A stretch of 64,000 bases of DNA from JAGVSZ01 sp035456405 (lineage in GTDB: Bacteria > Pseudomonadota > Gammaproteobacteria > Burkholderiales > SG8-39): positions 1-64,000 of the forward strand of contig DATIDG010000034.1 in the NCBI GenBank assembly GCA_035456405.1, read 5' to 3'. The notes under the pieces were generated by a model, which searched no databases, was not told where the DNA came from, and worked only from the letters and a program-made list of their open reading frames with translations. How positions within the stretch are numbered: position 1 is the stretch's first letter; each line of letters begins with the position of its first letter. Below are positions 33,775-40,857 of the stretch, piece after piece. The position numbers were made by a program, and so were the translations under genes.

Positions 33775-33834
33775 ATACAAGGGGCTCGCCCCTTGTTTGT
33801 GCATGGGGGACATACAAGGGGAGTCTCCCCTTGT
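33775..33834. repeat. Two tandem palindromic hairpin units inside the V-ATPase operon
   Basis: Hairpin 1: ACAAGGGG-CTCG-CCCCTTGT (33777-33796). Hairpin 2: ACAAGGGGA-GTC-TCCCCTTGT (33814-33834). Each is set in a similar longer unit (GGGAnATACAAGGGG ... CCCCTTGTTnGT). They lie in the 139-base gap between subunits E and A. They resemble REP-like elements or processing/attenuation hairpins, not a T-run terminator. Confidence 0.75.
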
Positions 33835-33869
33835 TCGTACGAAGGGTTTGTTGTGATCGACGCGCAAAC

Positions 33870-34505
33870 TCATCTTCGAGATGACTCCTCTTGGTCTCCT
33901 GCTCCCTGCTCGAGATGGTGCAGCAGCTGCCCCTCGATCGCCTTGCGATCGGCGAGCAAACCCTCGAGCGTCGCGTCGAGCGTGTTATTGCCGGCGCGCA
34001 CGCGGAACCCCGCGGCGAGGGTCGCGTCTTCCGCAAACGCGAGATCCGGGCCGCCGTGCGCGGCGAGCCAGCCCGCCGTCGCCTGGCGCTCGTCCGCGGC
34101 CCAGCCGGGCGCGTGCGCGATCTCCCACTCGGTGCGCGGCAGCGCCGCGAGGGCGCGCCCGAGATGCGTCTCTGCCCAGCGCCTGCGGCCCGCCGCATCG
34201 CGCCAGCGCGCTGCGAGCGCCGCCGGCAGCAGGCGCCAGCCCTCGGCGAGCATCGCCGCCTCGCGGCCCTGGTGCGCGAGGCGCTGGCGCGTGCGCAGAT
34301 GCGCCTCCGCCCCGGCCACCGCGGCGTCGTAGCGCTTCCGCTCGTCGACGATCGCCTCGTGCACGCGGCTCCGCGCGAGACGGAAGGCCTGCGCGACCAG
34401 TGCCCGTGCCTCGGCACGGGCCGCCGCGACGATCTCGCGCGACTTCGAGTCGCGGTACTCGTCGACGAGGGCGAGCAGGGCGCGGGCGCGCTCTTCGGTG
34501 TTCAT
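33870..34505 (-). CDS. ntpE: V-type ATPase subunit E-like peripheral stalk protein
   Basis: 211 residues, Ala/Arg/Glu-rich helical protein: N-terminal EERARALLALVDEYRDSKSREIVAAARAEARALVAQAFRLARSRVHEAI, a long coiled-coil that fits the E/G peripheral stalk, and a mixed C-terminal domain with FRVRAGNNTLDATLEGLLADRKAIEGQLLHHLE, resembling the E-subunit head (D.T...L). Position between F and A in the operon supports it. Sequence conservation in this subunit is always low. Confidence 0.75.
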   Translation of the reverse strand: MNTEERARALLALVDEYRDSKSREIVAAARAEARALVAQAFRLARSRVHEAIVDERKRYDAAVAGAEAHLRTRQRLAHQGREAAMLAEGWRLLPAALAARWRDAAGRRRWAETHLGRALAALPRTEWEIAHAPGWAADERQATAGWLAAHGGPDLAFAEDATLAAGFRVRAGNNTLDATLEGLLADRKAIEGQLLHHLEQGAGDQEESSRR

Positions 34506-34801
34506 CCCTCGAGCCCCAGCTGCCGTCGCACCCGCGCCGCAGGGTCAACCGGCGAAGCCCGACCGTCGAGGTCCGGCACGATCAGCACGAGCGGCGCCTG
34601 TGCGGCGATCGCCTGCTCGAGCCGCGCGAGCGGGATCTTCAGCGCGGTGTCCAGCGCGACCAGCACGACGCGCGCCTCGCCGCGGGCGCGCTCGAACGCC
34701 GCCGCTTCCTCGCCGGGCGGCGGGACGTGCACGGCGACCCCGGCGAGCCGGTACCCGCTCGCCATGATCGCGTCGCCGACGAATGCGATCGGGGAGGTCA
34801 T
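34502..34801 (-). CDS. ntpF: V-type ATPase subunit F
   Basis: 99 residues. Small Rossmann-like alpha/beta protein: MTSPIAFVGDAIMASGYRLAGVAVHVP, VVLVALDTALKIPLARLEQAIAAQAPLVLIVPDLDG. Matches F (NtpG/AtpF) subunits that sit on the central stalk with D. It overlaps the E gene start by four bases. Confidence 0.82.
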   Translation of the reverse strand: MTSPIAFVGDAIMASGYRLAGVAVHVPPPGEEAAAFERARGEARVVLVALDTALKIPLARLEQAIAAQAPLVLIVPDLDGRASPVDPAARVRRQLGLEG

Positions 34802-34840
34802 GCGTCCGCTCTACGGAGCCTCCGATTGATGTCGTTCCAG

Positions 34841-35191
34841 TCAGCCCAGCCGGTTGAGAATCAGGATCGAGATGATCACGCCGTAGATCGCGATCCCTTC
34901 GGCGAGGCCGACGAAGATCAGCAGGCGACCGAGCAACTCGGGCTTCTCGGCCAGCGCGCCGACCGCAGCGGCGCCGAGCTTGCCGACCGCGAGGCCCGCG
35001 CCGAGCGAGGAGAGGCCCGTCGCGAGCGCGGCGGCGAGCAGACCCCAGCCAGCCGCGTCGCCGGTGAGCGCCGCCGCGGCGGCGGGTGCCTGGGCCGCGG
35101 CCGGTCCGGCCCAGAAGAGGAGGGCGGTGGCGCCGAGGCTCAGCGCGGCGGCGACCAGGGTCAGCGCGAGTGCGAACTTGATTCTTGGCAT
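34841..35191 (-). CDS. ntpK: V-type ATPase membrane rotor subunit K (c-ring)
   Basis: 116 residues. N-terminal signal-like segment (about 1-35, ending AAAQAPA), then a two-helix hairpin: GAGLAVGKLGAAAVGALAEKPE and LLIFVGLAEGIAIYGVIISILIL. The ion-binding carboxylate is Glu98. The positions of the Na+ ligands Gln and Ser/Thr in Na+-type rings appear as Val and Gly here, which favours protons (inference from alignment by eye). Eight to ten copies would form the ring. The signal-like leader is unusual compared with canonical NtpK. Confidence 0.88.
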   Translation of the reverse strand: MPRIKFALALTLVAAALSLGATALLFWAGPAAAQAPAAAAALTGDAAGWGLLAAALATGLSSLGAGLAVGKLGAAAVGALAEKPELLGRLLIFVGLAEGIAIYGVIISILILNRLG

Positions 35192-35193
35192 CG

Positions 35194-37002
35194 TTATTTC
35201 TCCGTGAGAGCGACGGGGGGCGGCAGCAGCGGCCGGAACTCGCGGCCCTCCGCCTGGAAGAAGCGGGCGAAAAACTCGAACAGCACGAGGCGCGTCGTCT
35301 GGATCGAGACGACCAGCCCCTCCAGCGCCAGGATGACGACATTCCCGAGCGCCAGTACGACGAGAAAGCCGAACGTTCCGCCGGCCGCGTCGGCGAGGGC
35401 AACCACGGCCGAGGACAGTCCCGCATGCGCGAGCGCGAACGCGCCCACACGCGCGAACGAGAGCGTGTTGATCAGGATCTGCATTGCCCGCTCGACCAGT
35501 TCCCCGAGCGCTTTCAACGCCCCGATCGCGTGCCCCTCGGCGCGTGCGTGGCCGACCGCGAAGACGACTGCGCCTGCGAGCGCAACGAACGCCGAGGCCG
35601 GGCTCAGGAACAGTCCGAGGAGCCCCAAGTAGACGAGCACGAACCCGCCCTCGGTCGCGAGCCACTCGCCGAACTCGCCGCGCCACCAGGCCTCGAGCGC
35701 GCTCAGCACGAACCCGATCGCCAGGAAGACCACTCCGCCCAGGAGCGGCACACCGAGCACCACGAGCGGCTCCTCGAGCGGATTGATCCAGAGCGGATGG
35801 ATCAGATGCTCGACGCTGAAGACGCTGCCGAACGCGAGCCCGAAGACCGCTGCCGACAGCCCGGCGGGGATGAGGAGGCCGAGCACCGGCATGCGCTTGC
35901 GCAGCCAGAAGCCGGCGGCCGCGAGCACCAGCCCCTGGCCGACGTCGCCGAACATGTAGCCGAAGAGGAGCGGCACCGCGACCGCGAGCAGCTTGCTCGG
36001 GTCCGCGCCGTACTCACCGGGCATGCCGAAGAGCCGGCTGAAGATCTCGAACGGCCGCGCCCACCAGGGATTGCGGAGCAGGAGTGGCGGGCGCACGCCC
36101 CGCGGCGGCTTCGGGAAGCTCGCGAGCGCGCGCGCGTCCGCGCGTTCGATCGCCGCCGTCAGGCTCGGTGCATCGCTCGTCCAGCCGGTGATGCGCGAGA
36201 ACACCTCGCCGCCTTCGATCGCGCCGACATTGTCGAAGCACCACGCCGCCCGCGCGACGTCGCCGAGGGCAGTGGGAACGTCGTGGCGCTCATCCAGGGC
36301 GGCGAGCTCGGCGCGCGCGGTCGCAGCGTCCCCGCTTCGAACCGCGCGGCGGTCCGCGATCAGCGCGAGATTCTCCTCGGCGCTTGGCCGCAGCCACTCC
36401 GGTACCTGCGCGCGGCGACCGTTCGCCGCCGCGACCTCCTGGCCGAGCGGCTCGATCGTCTCGGGAGCGCCGACCGCCAACAGGAATGTCTCCTCCTCGA
36501 AGTCGATCGGATGGAGCAGCACGCTCGAGGGCAGCGACAGCCGCGCCCCCTTCGGGTAGACGAACACGCACGCGACCACGCGGCCGCCCGGCTCGCCGAT
36601 CGCCGAGAAATCGATCGGTGCGCCGCGCAGGCGCTCCATGACCCGCGCCACGGTGTCGAGCTGCGCGATCTCGGACTCGGCGTCCTGCAGTCCCGCGATC
36701 ACCCGGTCTGCCTCGGCCGACCAGGCATCGATGGTCGCGATCGCGGCCGCGAGCGCGTCGGCGGGCGCGACCCGCGTGGTCGCGCGCAGGCGCGCGGCCG
36801 GCCAGTACGCGCGATAGCGCCGCGACAGCACGCCGTACTCCCTGAGGAGACGGTTGACCTGCGCGGCATCGTCCTGCTGGAGCGCGCCGCGCCGCCATTC
36901 GATCTCCACCGCGCCCGTCATGGCGAGCGCCTCGAGCGCGACGAACGCATCGTCGCGCGCGACGAGGATCTCGAACCAGCGCGCCGCTTCAGGCCGGATC
37001 AC
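35194..37002 (-). CDS. ntpI: V-type ATPase subunit I (a-subunit stator)
   Basis: 602 residues from GTG 37002 (GTGA overlap with subunit C). Cytoplasmic N-terminal half with coiled-coil (DALAAAIATIDAWSAEADRVIAGLQDAESEIAQLD), then seven or eight TM helices: PLLFGYMFGDVGQGLVLAAAGFWLRKR, FGLAFGSVFSVEH, GHARAEGHAIGALKALGELVERAMQILINTLSFARVGAFALAHAGLSSAVVAL. The conserved Arg in LSFARVGAFALAH is the ion-channel residue. Membrane stator of the V-ATPase. The upstream open frame to 37275 is not coding. Confidence 0.9.
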   Translation of the reverse strand: MIRPEAARWFEILVARDDAFVALEALAMTGAVEIEWRRGALQQDDAAQVNRLLREYGVLSRRYRAYWPAARLRATTRVAPADALAAAIATIDAWSAEADRVIAGLQDAESEIAQLDTVARVMERLRGAPIDFSAIGEPGGRVVACVFVYPKGARLSLPSSVLLHPIDFEEETFLLAVGAPETIEPLGQEVAAANGRRAQVPEWLRPSAEENLALIADRRAVRSGDAATARAELAALDERHDVPTALGDVARAAWCFDNVGAIEGGEVFSRITGWTSDAPSLTAAIERADARALASFPKPPRGVRPPLLLRNPWWARPFEIFSRLFGMPGEYGADPSKLLAVAVPLLFGYMFGDVGQGLVLAAAGFWLRKRMPVLGLLIPAGLSAAVFGLAFGSVFSVEHLIHPLWINPLEEPLVVLGVPLLGGVVFLAIGFVLSALEAWWRGEFGEWLATEGGFVLVYLGLLGLFLSPASAFVALAGAVVFAVGHARAEGHAIGALKALGELVERAMQILINTLSFARVGAFALAHAGLSSAVVALADAAGGTFGFLVVLALGNVVILALEGLVVSIQTTRLVLFEFFARFFQAEGREFRPLLPPPVALTEK

Positions 37003-37799
37003 GGCAGCACCCCGAACGCCGCGCGCGTGACAAGCTGCGCGCGCAGCTTCTCGATGTCGAGCGCCACCAGGGCGATATAAGCGAAGGCTGCGACCGGCGT
37101 GAACGCATGGCGCCTGAAGCGCGCCGCGATCTGCGCCTCGAGGCCGCGGCGCATCGTCCAGGCGTCCTCCGAGCCGACATCGACGAACCGTGGCAGGTGC
37201 CGGAGCACGAGGCCCGCGAGCTCTTCGAGCGCTGCGGCGTCGTCGCCGCTGCGGTCGGGCCAACGATCGCGCCACTCCGCGAGCCAGACCTCGAGCGCGA
37301 GCGCATCGGCCGTGGCGGCGCGCAGGCCGTTCCCCTCGCCGAGTTGGGCCTCGATCGCGAGCACGACCGGCGCGAGCGGTCCGTTCCGCAGTGCCGCACG
37401 GCGTGCGTCGGCGTCCGCGTCCGCGTACTGCTGCAGCACCGGGTCACGACGCATCCAGGGGGCCGGCGGCTCGCCGCGCGCGAGCCGGGTGACCGCCGGC
37501 AAGTCCACGAGATGCCCCGTCCAGTCCAGGGCGCGCTGCCACTCGCCGGAGACCCATGCGGCGACTTCGGCGATGGCCCCGCGGAGCTCGGTCCTCAGGC
37601 GCAGCTCGATCTCGTCCGCGTCGGCGTCGACGGGAATCGCGGCGACCCAGCGACGGAGCGGCGAGGCGCGCAGCGTCTCGAGCGCCGCAACCAGGCTGCG
37701 CGCGCTGCGGAGCTGGTTCCACAGCGACTCATCGCCACGCTGGCCGTAACGGGACTGGAGGCGTGCCTGCGCGTATTCGAGCGGAAGTCCGCCGATCAT
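36999..37799 (-). CDS. ntpC: V-type ATPase subunit C/d (AC39-type)
   Basis: 266 residues, all-helical, with PLEYAQARLQSRYGQRGDESLWNQLRSARSL at the start and ARFRRHAFTPVAAFAYIALVALDIEKLRAQLVTRAAFGVLP at the end. The C-terminal pattern (EI/DIEKLR..L..R) is characteristic of the AC39/C subunit that links V1 to the c-ring. Overlaps subunit I by four bases. Family conservation is low, so the operon position carries weight. Confidence 0.78.
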   Translation of the reverse strand: MIGGLPLEYAQARLQSRYGQRGDESLWNQLRSARSLVAALETLRASPLRRWVAAIPVDADADEIELRLRTELRGAIAEVAAWVSGEWQRALDWTGHLVDLPAVTRLARGEPPAPWMRRDPVLQQYADADADARRAALRNGPLAPVVLAIEAQLGEGNGLRAATADALALEVWLAEWRDRWPDRSGDDAAALEELAGLVLRHLPRFVDVGSEDAWTMRRGLEAQIAARFRRHAFTPVAAFAYIALVALDIEKLRAQLVTRAAFGVLP

Positions 37800-37899
37800 T
37801 CCCGCCGCCTCCGGTCGTCCATGGCCGACGGCGCACGGCCAGCCGAGGTCGCCGTTCTCGCATCCCTGGCAGAAAGCGCCGGGGCCCCCGCTCGGTAGC

Positions 37900-38256
37900 T
37901 CACTCGGCTGCTTCCTCCCCGATCAGCTCGTCGGCAAGCCGGTCGACCGCGCTCGCGAGGTTCGTTCGCGCAGCTTCGTCTTGTTCCGCCTGGGGGTCGG
38001 GCCCGACCGCCTCGGCGTCGATTGCGGCGAGCCGTGCGGCGCGCCGCTTAGCGGTGCTGGCGCGGATTGCGGATATGCGCGCGGCCGCGGTCTCCGCGAT
38101 GCGCTTGTCGCGCGCGCGGGCGTCGGCGCGGATCCCGTCTGCGGTTTGCTGCGATGCCGCAACCTCGGCTCGCGCGCGGCGCTCGGCGTCGAGCACGCGC
38201 GCCATCGCGGCCTCGACTTCGCTGTCGTTGCGGGCTCCCTCCCTGGTCTGCGCCAT
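37900..38256 (-). CDS. V-type ATPase subunit G/H-like coiled-coil protein
   Basis: 118 residues from ATG 38256. A long charged helix: ARNDSEVEAAMARVLDAERRARAEVAASQQTADGIRADARARDKRIAETAAARISAIRASTAKRRAARLAAID. Matches the peripheral stalk G (H) subunit that partners E. First gene of the operon, 100 bases ahead of subunit C. Short, low-complexity, so the call relies mainly on position. Confidence 0.7.
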   Translation of the reverse strand: MAQTREGARNDSEVEAAMARVLDAERRARAEVAASQQTADGIRADARARDKRIAETAAARISAIRASTAKRRAARLAAIDAEAVGPDPQAEQDEAARTNLASAVDRLADELIGEEAAE

Positions 38257-38334
38257 GTCTGTATCGCTTCTTTTGCAGTGCGGCGAAGGACCGGCCTCCC
38301 CGCCATTATTAGAGCCCGAGGGGCGCGAGCAGGG

Positions 38335-38348
38335 TTGACACCGGTCAA
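38335..38348. promoter_or_regulatory. FNR/Dnr-like box between V-ATPase and cytochrome genes
   Basis: TTGAC-ACCG-GTCAA, a symmetric 5-4-5 site matching the FNR/CRP-family consensus (TTGAT-N4-ATCAA) with C/G at the inner positions, a form common for Dnr/Nnr-type regulators. It lies 79 bases before the V-ATPase operon and 156 bases before the cytochrome genes, so it could act on either. Confidence 0.5.
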
Positions 38349-38358
38349 ATCGACCGCT

Positions 38359-38376
38359 CGCGGGCCGCGGCCCGCG
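38359..38376. repeat. Perfect 18-base GC palindrome beside the FNR-like box
   Basis: CGCGGGCCGCGGCCCGCG reads the same on both strands. It lies 10 bases from the FNR-like box, followed by GGGTTGTCAAC. It may be a hairpin, a terminator-like element or a regulator site. Confidence 0.6.
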
Positions 38377-38503
38377 GGTTGTCAACATTCGCGGCACGAA
38401 ACCGTTAGTCCGGTTGCGCCGGCGGAGTGTCGCACGGCTCCGGCCGATTCACTAAGATCGCCTTGCTTCCAACTCATTGAACCGCGCGCGGGAGAACCGC
38501 ACG

Positions 38504-38800
38504 ATGCGCATGCTGGCCACCGCAATCGCTGCTACCGCGTTGGCTCTTGGCAGCCTGGCACACGCCCAGGTCGACGCCAAGAAAGGCGAGGCCGCGGCCA
38601 AGGAGGCGGGCTGCATGGCCTGCCATGCGATTGACAGCAAGAAGGTCGGGCCGTCTCTCAAGGAGACCGGCAAAAAGTACGCCGGCGCGGCCGAGAAGGT
38701 GATCGCCGCCATGAAGGCGAGCAAGGATCACGCCGACGCGGTCAAAGGCACGAAGGACGCTGACCTCAAGCTGATCGCGTCCTGGATCGCGTCGATGTAA
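38504..38800 (+). CDS. Small monoheme class I-like cytochrome c
   Basis: 98 residues from ATG 38504. Signal peptide to about residue 22 (ending AHAQ), heme site CMACH at residues 37-41, then KVGPSLKETGKKYAG and WIASM at the C-terminus, typical of a small c-type cytochrome. The usual M-P sixth-ligand motif is missing: residues beyond the heme offer Met in AAMKASKDHAD or the His there. Periplasmic electron carrier. First of three small cytochromes preceding the NapC and decaheme genes. Confidence 0.85.
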   Translation: MRMLATAIAATALALGSLAHAQVDAKKGEAAAKEAGCMACHAIDSKKVGPSLKETGKKYAGAAEKVIAAMKASKDHADAVKGTKDADLKLIASWIASM

Positions 38801-39224
38801 CGACCCGAGTTACACCGGTCGATTCGAACTGCCTTTGGGCCGGGCGCGTCGAGTGACCTGGGCTCCAATTCCAATCGCTTCGCGGATTGAGTTGCGTCCG
38901 CGCTACGAATGGCCGGTCAGTGTATTGACCGCGCGACAAGATCTGCGCTACAAAGTGGCACGCAATAAGAACCGGATGCGGTACGAGAAGCGCACGAAGC
39001 CGGAGTGGAAGGTCGTCTGACGCGGCAGCTTCCCTCGGAGCGGGAACCGGCATTGGGGAGGACCGAGTGATGCAGTTGGTTACATGGACCCAGCGAGGTT
39101 ACCTCGTGTCGATCGGGCGCCAGTCCGTCCTCGCCGCATCCGGCGGCCGCCACCAACGCCTGTCCGCGCCCCTGCGCTTCCTGCTGCGCTCACCCACCTC
39201 GCACTAACCACCAGGAGTCGGTAG
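38801..39224 (+). other. 424-base gap without a recognisable gene
   Basis: No convincing gene is seen. An open frame 38835-39020 (61 residues, Arg/Lys-rich, ending TKPEWKVV) has no ribosome binding site and no family likeness. The next gene, the cytochrome at 39225, is preceded by AGGAG in CCAGGAGTCGGTAG, so its promoter probably lies in this gap; no clear -35/-10 pair stands out. Confidence 0.6.
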
Positions 39225-39560
39225 ATGAAGCTCAAAGTCGTAGTCCCAGCCGCGCTGGTCGCGCTTGGGATGACCGGCGGCGCGTACGCCCAAGACGTCG
39301 ACGCCGCTGCGGCGGAGGCCCTGATGAAGAAGAGCGGCTGCTTCAAGTGCCACTCGGTCAGTCAGAAGAAGGATGCCCCGCCGTACAAGGAGATCGCGGG
39401 CAAGTACAAGGCCAAGCCGGACGGCGAGAAGGCGCTGATGACCCACCTTACGACGAATCCGAAGGTCAAGGTGGACGGCAAGGAAGAGGAGCACGACTCG
39501 CTCAAGACGAAGAACGAGGCGGACGTGCGCAACGTGGTGAAGTGGATTCTGACGCGGTGA
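39225..39560 (+). CDS. Small monoheme cytochrome c, copy 1 of a tandem pair
   Basis: 111 residues. Signal peptide to about 22 (AYAQ), heme site CFKCH at 39-43, KKDAPPYKEIAGKYKAKPDGEKALM and VVKWILTR at the end. The class I Met-ligand motif (MPP) is replaced by GKEEEHDSLKTKNEA, with an invariant His. Paralogue of the next gene with blocks CHSVxQKKDAPxYKEIA and GKEEEHDxLKTKNEA in common. Probable periplasmic electron carrier; bis-His ligation possible (inference). Confidence 0.88.
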   Translation: MKLKVVVPAALVALGMTGGAYAQDVDAAAAEALMKKSGCFKCHSVSQKKDAPPYKEIAGKYKAKPDGEKALMTHLTTNPKVKVDGKEEEHDSLKTKNEADVRNVVKWILTR

Positions 39561-39570
39561 AGGCAGAGAG

Positions 39571-39915
39571 ATGAACACGATTCGCTTGATGCTGGTATCG
39601 GGGCTCGCGGTCGGGACCTGGATGGGCCTGGCGCCGGTCGCGATGGGGCAGGCCGACGACGCCGCAGCGGAGGCCCTGGCGAGAAAGAGCGGGTGCCTCA
39701 AGTGTCATTCCGTGACGCAGAAGAAGGACGCTCCCTCCTACAAAGAGATCGCGGCCAAATACAAAGGTCAGGCGGACGCCGAGAAGAAGCTCGTCGCTTT
39801 CGTCTCCACGGGCTCCAAGATCAAGATCGACGGTAAGGAAGAGGAGCACGATGTCCTAAAGACGAAAAACGAGGCCGAGGCCCGCAACGTGGCCCGATGG
39901 ATCCTGACACGCTGA
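39571..39915 (+). CDS. Small monoheme cytochrome c, copy 2 of the tandem pair
   Basis: 114 residues. Signal ending VAMGQ, heme site CLKCH at 42-46. No Met occurs after the heme motif at all; the only non-heme His is in GKEEEHDVLKTKNEAEARNVARWILTR, so His is the sole good candidate for a sixth axial ligand. Ten bases downstream of copy 1. Tandem duplication, then divergence. Likely a shuttle between the NapC-type protein and the decaheme conduit. Confidence 0.88.
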   Translation: MNTIRLMLVSGLAVGTWMGLAPVAMGQADDAAAEALARKSGCLKCHSVTQKKDAPSYKEIAAKYKGQADAEKKLVAFVSTGSKIKIDGKEEEHDVLKTKNEAEARNVARWILTR

Positions 39916-39942
39916 CCGGCTACGGCCCTAGGGGGAGGGAGG

Positions 39943-40551
39943 GTGTTCAAGAAGACGTGGGAGTGGCTGGGCGGTCAGTGCCGCACCTGTTCCCGCATCC
40001 GGCTCGCGGTCGGGATCGTCCTGGCGACGGTGCTGTTCGGGGCCGTGTTCATGGTCGCTGGCGCGGGCGCGCTCGCGTGGACCAACACCGAGAACTTCTG
40101 CATCGGCTGCCACGAGATGCGCGACAACGTGTACGCGGAGTTCAAGGGCACGATCCACGACAAGAACCGGACTGGCGTACGCGCGATCTGCTCCGACTGC
40201 CACGTGCCGCGGGAGCCGGGGCCGCTGGTCTTGAGAAAGATGCGGGCGACCTTCGAGCTCTGGGGTCACTTCACCGGAGTGGTCGACAGCAAGGAGAAGT
40301 TCGAGCAGCATCGCTACGAGCTGGCCAGGCGGGTCTGGGTGCGGATGAAGGAGACCGACTCGCTCGAGTGCCGCAATTGCCACAAGTACGACTCCATGGA
40401 CGCCGACGTGCAGTCGGACAAGGCGAAAGCCCGCCACGCGAAGGGCAAGGCCGAGGGCCTGACGTGCATCGATTGCCATTTCGGCATCGCGCACAAGGAG
40501 CCGGAAGGCGGACCTGGCCCGAGGGAACTCAAGGTCGGGAGCAGCAAGTGA
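39943..40551 (+). CDS. Tetraheme NapC/NirT-family quinol dehydrogenase (CymA/MtoC-like)
   Basis: 202 residues from GTG 39943. One TM anchor (about 22-45), four heme motifs CIGCH, CSDCH, CRNCH, CIDCH and the family end LTCIDCHFGIAHKEPEGG; NFCIGCHEMRDNVYAEFKGTIH is the quinol-site region. CymA/NapC-type proteins move electrons between the quinone pool and periplasmic cytochromes. Position between the small cytochromes and the decaheme/porin pair is the same as in Mto/Mtr-type loci. Distinct from the 27769 paralogue, whose first motif is CX3CH. Confidence 0.9.
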   Translation: MFKKTWEWLGGQCRTCSRIRLAVGIVLATVLFGAVFMVAGAGALAWTNTENFCIGCHEMRDNVYAEFKGTIHDKNRTGVRAICSDCHVPREPGPLVLRKMRATFELWGHFTGVVDSKEKFEQHRYELARRVWVRMKETDSLECRNCHKYDSMDADVQSDKAKARHAKGKAEGLTCIDCHFGIAHKEPEGGPGPRELKVGSSK

Positions 40552-40857
40552 GCTTTGCGACGGGGACCGTTACAGCGGCGCGGCGCCGGAGTTCCGGGTG
40601 TTGCGCCCACGCGACATTTTTGTTGCTCGGCTATTGACGCCAGGAACCACGTTGGGCGTAATGCCCGAGTAGAAGATTAAGTGGTCGCAGCGCGAATGCA
40701 ATCGCGTGCAAGCGACCCTCGCAGCGATCACTAGGCTGCGCGAACGGCGCGCGGTGGTACCGCGCAACTGCGCCGAAACGGAGGGAAAGGACTCCGGCCC
40801 GGCGCCGCAGCGACCGTTCGGGGCGATGGTGCTGCAGTTCCGGCATAGGGGGAGTCC
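40552..40857 (+). other. 306-base leader with successive hairpins upstream of the decaheme gene
   Basis: No gene recognised. The region carries several strong inverted repeats: GGTCGC (40683-40688) with GCGACC (40712-40717) enclosing CGCGA/TCGCG (40691-40706); GCGCGGT-GGT-ACCGCGC (40749-40765); and CGGAG/CTCCG further on (about 40778-40800). A structured RNA leader or regulator sites are possible. I could not fit a known riboswitch class; in particular the c-di-GMP (GEMM) consensus is absent. Confidence 0.5.

Noticed and set aside
38835..39020. 61-residue open frame in the cytochrome gap
   Set aside because: No ribosome binding site, no family pattern, basic composition; not listed as a gene.
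40552..40857. c-di-GMP (GEMM) or cobalamin riboswitch upstream of the decaheme gene
   Set aside because: Hairpins are present, but the GEMM conserved bases are missing and the order of GGGAA and CCGCGCAACTG is wrong for a cobalamin riboswitch.
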